Assembly: GCA_026770585.1 (NCBI GenBank)
Contig: MU646323.1
Span: 1,344,534-1,368,578, forward strand
Source of the DNA: Baffinella frigidus
Lineage: Eukaryota > Cryptophyceae > Cryptomonadales > Baffinellaceae
DNA length: 24,045 nucleotides
Direction: 5' to 3'
Positions 20,995 to 24,045 of this stretch are shown in pieces. Made by a program: the position numbers and the translations under genes. Numbering within the stretch: the stretch's first letter is position 1; each line of letters starts with the position of its first letter. A model generated the notes under the pieces. It saw only the letters and a program-made list of their open reading frames with translations. It had not been told where the DNA came from and did no database searches.

Positions 20995-21161
20995 GAGCGG
21001 CTGTCTTCTTTTGGTGAGGACAACCTTAACTTTATCGGGACATGAACTCACCAAGCTCTGCCGGGAAAACAATGACTGGGGCAGAGGTAGACCTGAGCGA
21101 CAGAGGAGCCTGGCCCGCACGGCGCATCGTCAACCGCCGCCAGCCTGTCGCCCACCTTGAT
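20995..21161 (-). CDS. Minus-strand PDZ-domain exons
   Basis: Exon 21093-21161 (acceptor GTTCGCAG, donor GCTCAG|GTCTAC) reads IKVGDRLAAVDDAPCGPGSS then VAQ. After a 35-nt intron (21058-21092) the next exon from 21057 reads SLVSSCPDKVKVVLTKRRQP. Together these fit a PDZ domain from its second half: KVGDRLxxVD, the helix (S)VAQSLVSS, then DKVKVVLTKR. The first part (the GLGF loop) is not identified and should lie upstream on the minus strand. The 35-nt intron is unusually short; the alternative is a frame shift within one exon. Confidence 0.5.
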
Positions 21162-21187
21162 CTGCGAACGAGCCCCAATCAGTCAAC

Positions 21188-21350
21188 TCGATTTCAAAGA
21201 TGTGGTCCTAGGTGGTCAATTTCAAAGATGTGGTCCTCGGCGGTCAATTTCAAAAATGTAGTCTGAGGTTGTCAGCCTGTCGCCCACCTTGATCCGCGCA
21301 CACGGCAGAATTGATCAGTCAACTGATTTCGGAGATGCGGTCCTAGGTGG
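21188..21350 (-). pseudogene. Dead copy of PDZ exon with three 29-bp tandem units
   Basis: CAGCCTGTCGCCCACCTTGA at 21274-21293 repeats 21141-21160 and reads IKVGDRL on minus, but its acceptor CGCAG has become CGCGG and the frame then runs into tandem units of ATTTCAAAGATGTGGTCCTA, GGTGGTCA (21188-21270). ATTTCGGAGATGCGGTCCTA at 21326 is a fourth unit. Exon and flank were duplicated, and the upstream copy then decayed. Confidence 0.5.
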
Positions 21351-21474
21351 TGCGCCCGCCCGCCCATCTTCTCTGAACTCGGTCGGAATCTGTTGAACTG
21401 ATGCACGCCCGTGTGCTGTTCCCCTCTGCGGTCCCGGCACGGGAGCTCTGCGGCGGAGGTCTGTTATGCCGGAC
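21351..21474. other. Spacer, no gene seen
   Basis: GC-rich with no motif on either strand. It should hold the start of the PDZ domain if the gene is intact, but I do not recognise it. Confidence 0.35.
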
Positions 21475-21517
21475 CTGCTGCGCTCCGGAGCGCAACTTCG
21501 CTCTCCCCGCGCAACCC
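21475..21517 (-). pseudogene. Minus-strand ARGERER exon, copy 3 (partial)
   Basis: Minus strand reads ARGERSCAPERS, ending in CAGCAG|GTCCGG, similar to HNARGERERSFAHQ ending CACCAG|GTCCGA at 21815-21883. The VLEGSSAARHN start is lost. Confidence 0.35.
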
Positions 21518-21660
21518 CCCGCGAAGGTGCTATCTTAGCCTCGTCATAGCCTCACCGTGGCCTAAAACCCACCCGCAGCATAGCATTCAACAGTCGACTC
21601 CGTGGACCCAACTCTGTGTCGAATGTGCTGCGCAGGACTGCTATTCCACGGGTGAGGTTT

Positions 21661-21717
21661 CTCTCTCTCTCGCCCCCCCCCTCATACACTCCCATGCTAT
21701 GCTCTCTCTCTCTCTCC

Positions 21718-21766
<49 letters not shown>

Positions 21767-21795
21767 GCGCGCTCTCTCTCCCTCCCTCGCTCTCG
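21661..21795 (+). repeat. CT microsatellite
   Basis: (CT)n with CCCT and CGCG interruptions over about 130 bp. On the minus strand it is a GA tract that follows the donor of the 21815-21883 exon. Serine/leucine and Arg/Glu ORFs here are repeat artefacts. Confidence 0.85.
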
Positions 21796-21814
21796 CAACT
21801 CTGGTGCGTCGGAC

Positions 21815-21883
21815 CTGGTGGGCGAAGCTGCGCTCGCGCTCCCCGCGTGCGTTGTGCCGCGCCGCGCTTGATCCCTCCAGCAC
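21815..21883 (-). CDS. Minus-strand exon VLEGSSAARHNARGERERSF (copy 1)
   Basis: Acceptor CACTTGGAAG|GTG, donor CACCAG|GTCCGA, 23 codons, phase 0. The family is not recognised. Compared with copy 2 (VLVGSNAARHN) the changes fall mainly at third codon positions, which holds equally for the complementary + frame (LCRAALDPSST), so the strand is chosen from the splice signals, CAG/AAG|GTG and GT. Confidence 0.35.
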
Positions 21884-21994
21884 CTTCCAAGTGTCAGTTC
21901 AGGGTTTAAGATTTGCTGCTTAGGGTTCATGGTGTAGGGTGTATGGTTGGGAGCTCAGGGCTAAGGGCGAGAGCGAGAGAGAGGTCCCATTGTC

Positions 21995-22034
21995 AGAGAG
22001 TGTTGTGTCGCGCGGCGTTTGACCCCACCAGCAC
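21995..22034 (-). CDS. Minus-strand exon VLVGSNAARHN (copy 2)
   Basis: The acceptor is the strongest in this group: CTCTCTCTCTGTTTCTCTAT then CAAG|GTG on the minus strand. It reads VLVGSNAARHNTL and then a stop, so the exon either ends earlier or is a dead copy. Confidence 0.3.
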
Positions 22035-22040
22035 CTTGAT

Positions 22041-22589
22041 AGAGAAACAGAGAGAGAGAGGTCCCCCATGTCACAAAGTGGTGCGCCTCCCAAGCACGCC
22101 CCCCGGAGCACTCGAGGCTAGAAATGTGACTATTTTAAACCCGGGACCCCTTTACAAGTGGGGCGGTATGTAGTAATTTTCACACAAATAGTGGTGATTG
22201 GTCACGTGAGTGCTCGATATCGAGCAGTAACGAGACGAAGACCGCCCGTGACTGGTACACATTCAAAAAATCTCCTTTTGAAATACTCCCTGTTTCAGCC
22301 TCGAGTGGGACCCCAGCGCCAAACGTCACAACCGGTCGTGTTTTTCGATTCGGAATGATTCGCTAACAGATAACCCTGATTTTGAGGAGGAGTTTCCACA
22401 CGAGAGGCTGGATGCGAGGTCGGAGGGTAGGGGGAAAGTCACGGCTCCAAAAACAAAGTAGGAACACCTTTTCTTGGGGGGGGGGGTCCTACACAGAGCA
22501 CAGAACAGCGACACGCACGATCTGGATTGATTGGAGGGCAAGGAAGCAGTCACCTTGAGGACGACGAAATCGCCGGACATGTATGTAAA
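22041..22589. other. Non-coding region, no gene seen
   Basis: Contains a GA run (22040-22062), a G-run (about 22477-22486) and mixed sequence. A 114-codon minus ORF over 22326-22670 has no motif and runs over G- and C-tracts, so I do not call it. Confidence 0.4.
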
Positions 22590-22817
22590 GACCACCCCGC
22601 ACCCACACTCCCCGCCCCCGCTTGCTCCGCCCTCCTGCTTTCGTGCGAAAATAGTTTTAATTGAAAACAATCCTGTGTTGTGCTAGGGGTGGGGGTGTGT
22701 GGCAAGTGTTTTCAATTGAACATGGATACGAGGACAACCCCGCACCCACACACCCCGCCCCCACCCGCGTCCCCCTGATTTCGTGCGAAATTCGATTTAA
22801 TCTAATTGAAAACACTG
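22590..22817 (+). repeat. Direct repeat of about 85-90 bp, two copies
   Basis: CCCCGCACCCACACTCCCCG...TTTCGTGCGAAAATAGTTTT, AATTGAAAACA at 22594-22672 recurs as CCCCGCACCCACACACCCCG...TTTCGTGCGAAATTCGATTT, AATTGAAAACA at 22738-22815. Both end in GTGTTG/GTGTCC. TTTTCAATTGAA between them adds an inverted trace. Non-coding. Confidence 0.75.
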
Positions 22818-23254
22818 ATGTGTCCACGCCTGGTCACAAGTCGGAACATCAGAAAGCCGTGCATCTAATTTTTTTTCCTACAAACCCTCAATCCTAAAGT
22901 TGATTCCGCGATTTTTTGCCTATAAATCACGGCGAAATCGAGACTTTCTCGAAATCAAATCTCGTGATATGCCAAGACATATGCCACGACACCAACTTCA
23001 ACACATGAATCCAACGAGCTCAGAAGGGACTAAATAAAAAAGATACACCCGTGCCCCAACACACGGTGGACAACCGAGTACACGCAGATTAGGAGTGGAG
23101 TGTGTACTCCGTGGTACCTATGGGTTTCGGGATTCGGGGGGACCACCGTAAACCTTGAACCCTAAACCCTGGACCAGAAACCTGAGAACCCGTGAGGGCA
23201 CGCACCTCCCCGAGGATCGAGAGGTCACCCGGCACCGCCGCAGACCTGGGGCAG
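22818..23254. other. Non-coding region with short telomere-like run
   Basis: AT-rich at first, then a hairpin GAGTACAC...GTGTGTACTC (23074-23109) and a short telomere-like run CCTTGAACCCTAAACCCTGG (about 23153-23172). No gene recognised. Confidence 0.45.
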
Positions 23255-23432
23255 GGTTTGGGGTTCAGGCTTCAGGGTTCAGGATTCAGAGGTTAAGGGT
23301 TTAAGGTACAGGGTTCAGGGTTCAGGGTTCAGGGTTCAGGGTTTCGGGTTCAGGGTTTCGGGTCCAGGTTCCAGGTTTTCCAGGTTTCCGGGTTCAAGGG
23401 TCAGGTTCAGGGTATAGGGGTCAGGCACAGAC
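23255..23432 (-). repeat. Telomere-like intron on the minus strand
   Basis: GGGTTCAGGGTTCAGGG-type units, the G-rich strand on +. On the minus strand the block starts GTCTGTGCCTGACCCC directly after the exon at 23433-23530 and continues as CCCTGAACC repeats, so it would be intron sequence of a minus-strand gene. The orientation relative to transcription (C-rich in the sense strand) is the same as in the two + strand genes. Confidence 0.6.
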
Positions 23433-23530
23433 CCCGGAGTGGACGCTTCGTCATCCCCGAGAGCCAGAAGTCCCTCAACGCTGACGCTCTCCTCCTCGTC
23501 GCTCGCGCCGGTCGATGAGCCAAACAGCAC
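23433..23530 (-). CDS. Minus-strand acidic exon VLFGSSTGASDEEE (copy 1)
   Basis: Acceptor GCGATTCAACAG|GTG, donor ACTCCGGG|GTCTGT on the minus strand: 32 codons plus two bases. It reads VLFGSSTGASDEEESVSVEG then LLALGDDEASTP. The Ser/Asp/Glu clusters look like casein-kinase-2 type targets in a disordered region. No domain recognised. Silent differences from copy 2 (CTG/CTA, GGC/GGT, TCG/TCA, GAG/GAA) show past selection on the protein. Confidence 0.5.
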
Positions 23531-23614
23531 CTGTTGAATCGCGACCCCCAATTTAATTCGTTTCGAACCGTGAACCGCGATTTGACTCGTGTCGCATCGT
23601 GCACCCCGATTTAA

Positions 23615-23685
23615 TCCCCAAAGCCAGAAGCAACATGCTATCTTCCTCCTCGTCGCTCGCGCCGGTTGATGAACCAAATAGCACC
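23615..23685 (-). CDS. Minus-strand acidic exon VLFGSSTGASDEEE (copy 2)
   Basis: Acceptor GATTCGGCAG|GTG. It reads VLFGSSTGASDEEEDSMLLL then ALG, then diverges from copy 1. The space to copy 1 (23531-23614) holds degenerate units around CGATTTGACTCGTGTCGCAT and looks like an intron. An alternative exon or the upstream of two serial exons. Confidence 0.45.
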
Positions 23686-23719
23686 TGCCGAATCCAACGT
23701 AAACCTCGAATTAGCCAAC

Positions 23720-23795
23720 GCAATTTTCCGTTTCCTTGTAGGCCGATTTTCCCGTTTCCTTGTAAACCCTGGCCTGTTCCGTTTCCCTGTAAACG
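23720..23795 (-). repeat. Three CCGTTTCCTTGTA units
   Basis: CCGTTTCCTTGTAGG, CCGTTTCCTTGTAAA and CCGTTTCCCTGTAAA at about 19-35-bp spacing. On the minus strand they read LQGNGTG, LQGNGKIG and LQGNGKL in one frame that continues to the exon at 23615-23685. It may be a small protein repeat or an intron repeat. Confidence 0.5.
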
Positions 23796-24045
23796 CAAGC
23801 AGGTGCTGTGGAGCACCAGGAAATACTAAATGAGGTTTCTAGCTCTGCCTCACTCGGGCTGACCGACTATTCTCAAGTTGACACGCTAGGTCCGCGGTGC
23901 AAACCCGTCAACTTTGGAGCAAAAACCAGCACGGGCTCACAAATGTGGTAGACCGAGACAAATTGACTGAGCCAAAGCAAGGGATCGGGAACGATGCCCC
24001 GACTGCATATCCGATATATCCGATAAAATTCAAGGCGGAGGGGGG
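23796..24045. other. Right end of window, no gene seen
   Basis: No exon or repeat family was recognised except CATATCCGATATATCCGATA (a short direct repeat of ATATCCGAT) near 24006. The sequence is cut by the window edge. Confidence 0.4.

Noticed and set aside
21552-21923. Ser/Leu-rich and Arg/Glu-rich open frames on both strands
   Set aside because: They are translations of the CT microsatellite at 21661-21795.
22326-22670. 114-codon open frame on the minus strand
   Set aside because: It spans homopolymer G and C tracts and a direct repeat and has no recognisable motif.

Overview
The window reads as nuclear DNA of a eukaryotic microalga or a similar protist. Short exons are separated by GT...AG introns, there are no compact operons, and imperfect plant/algal-type telomere repeats (CCCTAAA and variants CCCTGAA, CCCCAAA) lie inside genes. 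Foldback (MITE-like) elements, minisatellites and GA/CT microsatellites fill the rest. I cannot name the species from sequence alone.

Layout. 1-1705: repeats only. 1706-7261 (+): a well supported eight-exon gene for an F-box/WD40 protein (about 632 aa). All its introns are phase 0, four WD blades are each encoded by one 126-nt exon, and introns 4 and 5 hold remains of further WD exons. Its last intron is almost entirely telomere-like repeat. 7262-10850: foldback elements, then a hairpin-rich block: three 145-bp units (9190-9620) and about 15-17 units of about 70 bp (9620-10845). 11224-18135 (+): pieces that together match an alpha/beta-hydrolase (lipase/esterase) gene: presequence plus VFLVHGF, a VTHSFGG nucleophile elbow, the RVVMLAPPNKGS strand, the ALVIAGSLG strand, and a DGVVT...HH end with the candidate Asp and His. 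Several of these exons are present in 3-7 copies, most of them decayed, with telomere-like repeat between them. 18140-22040 (-): a converging set of small repeated exon-like blocks, including recognisable PDZ-domain pieces. 22050-23430: repeats and non-coding DNA. 23433-23685 (-): two copies of an acidic exon next to a telomere-like intron.

The theme of the window is repeated duplication of single exons with their intron flanks. Most live exons start with GTG directly after CAG, and many introns begin GTG after AG, so the duplicated junction is (C/G)AG|GTG. The telomere-like repeats act as intron filler in at least three unrelated genes. The F-box/WD40 gene looks functional. The hydrolase gene has its catalytic exons but lacks a recognisable exon between HGF and the elbow. 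The minus-strand genes are only partly resolved.

Limits. All splice sites were chosen by eye from GT/AG, reading frame and protein motifs. Family names come from motif memory, not from a database search.
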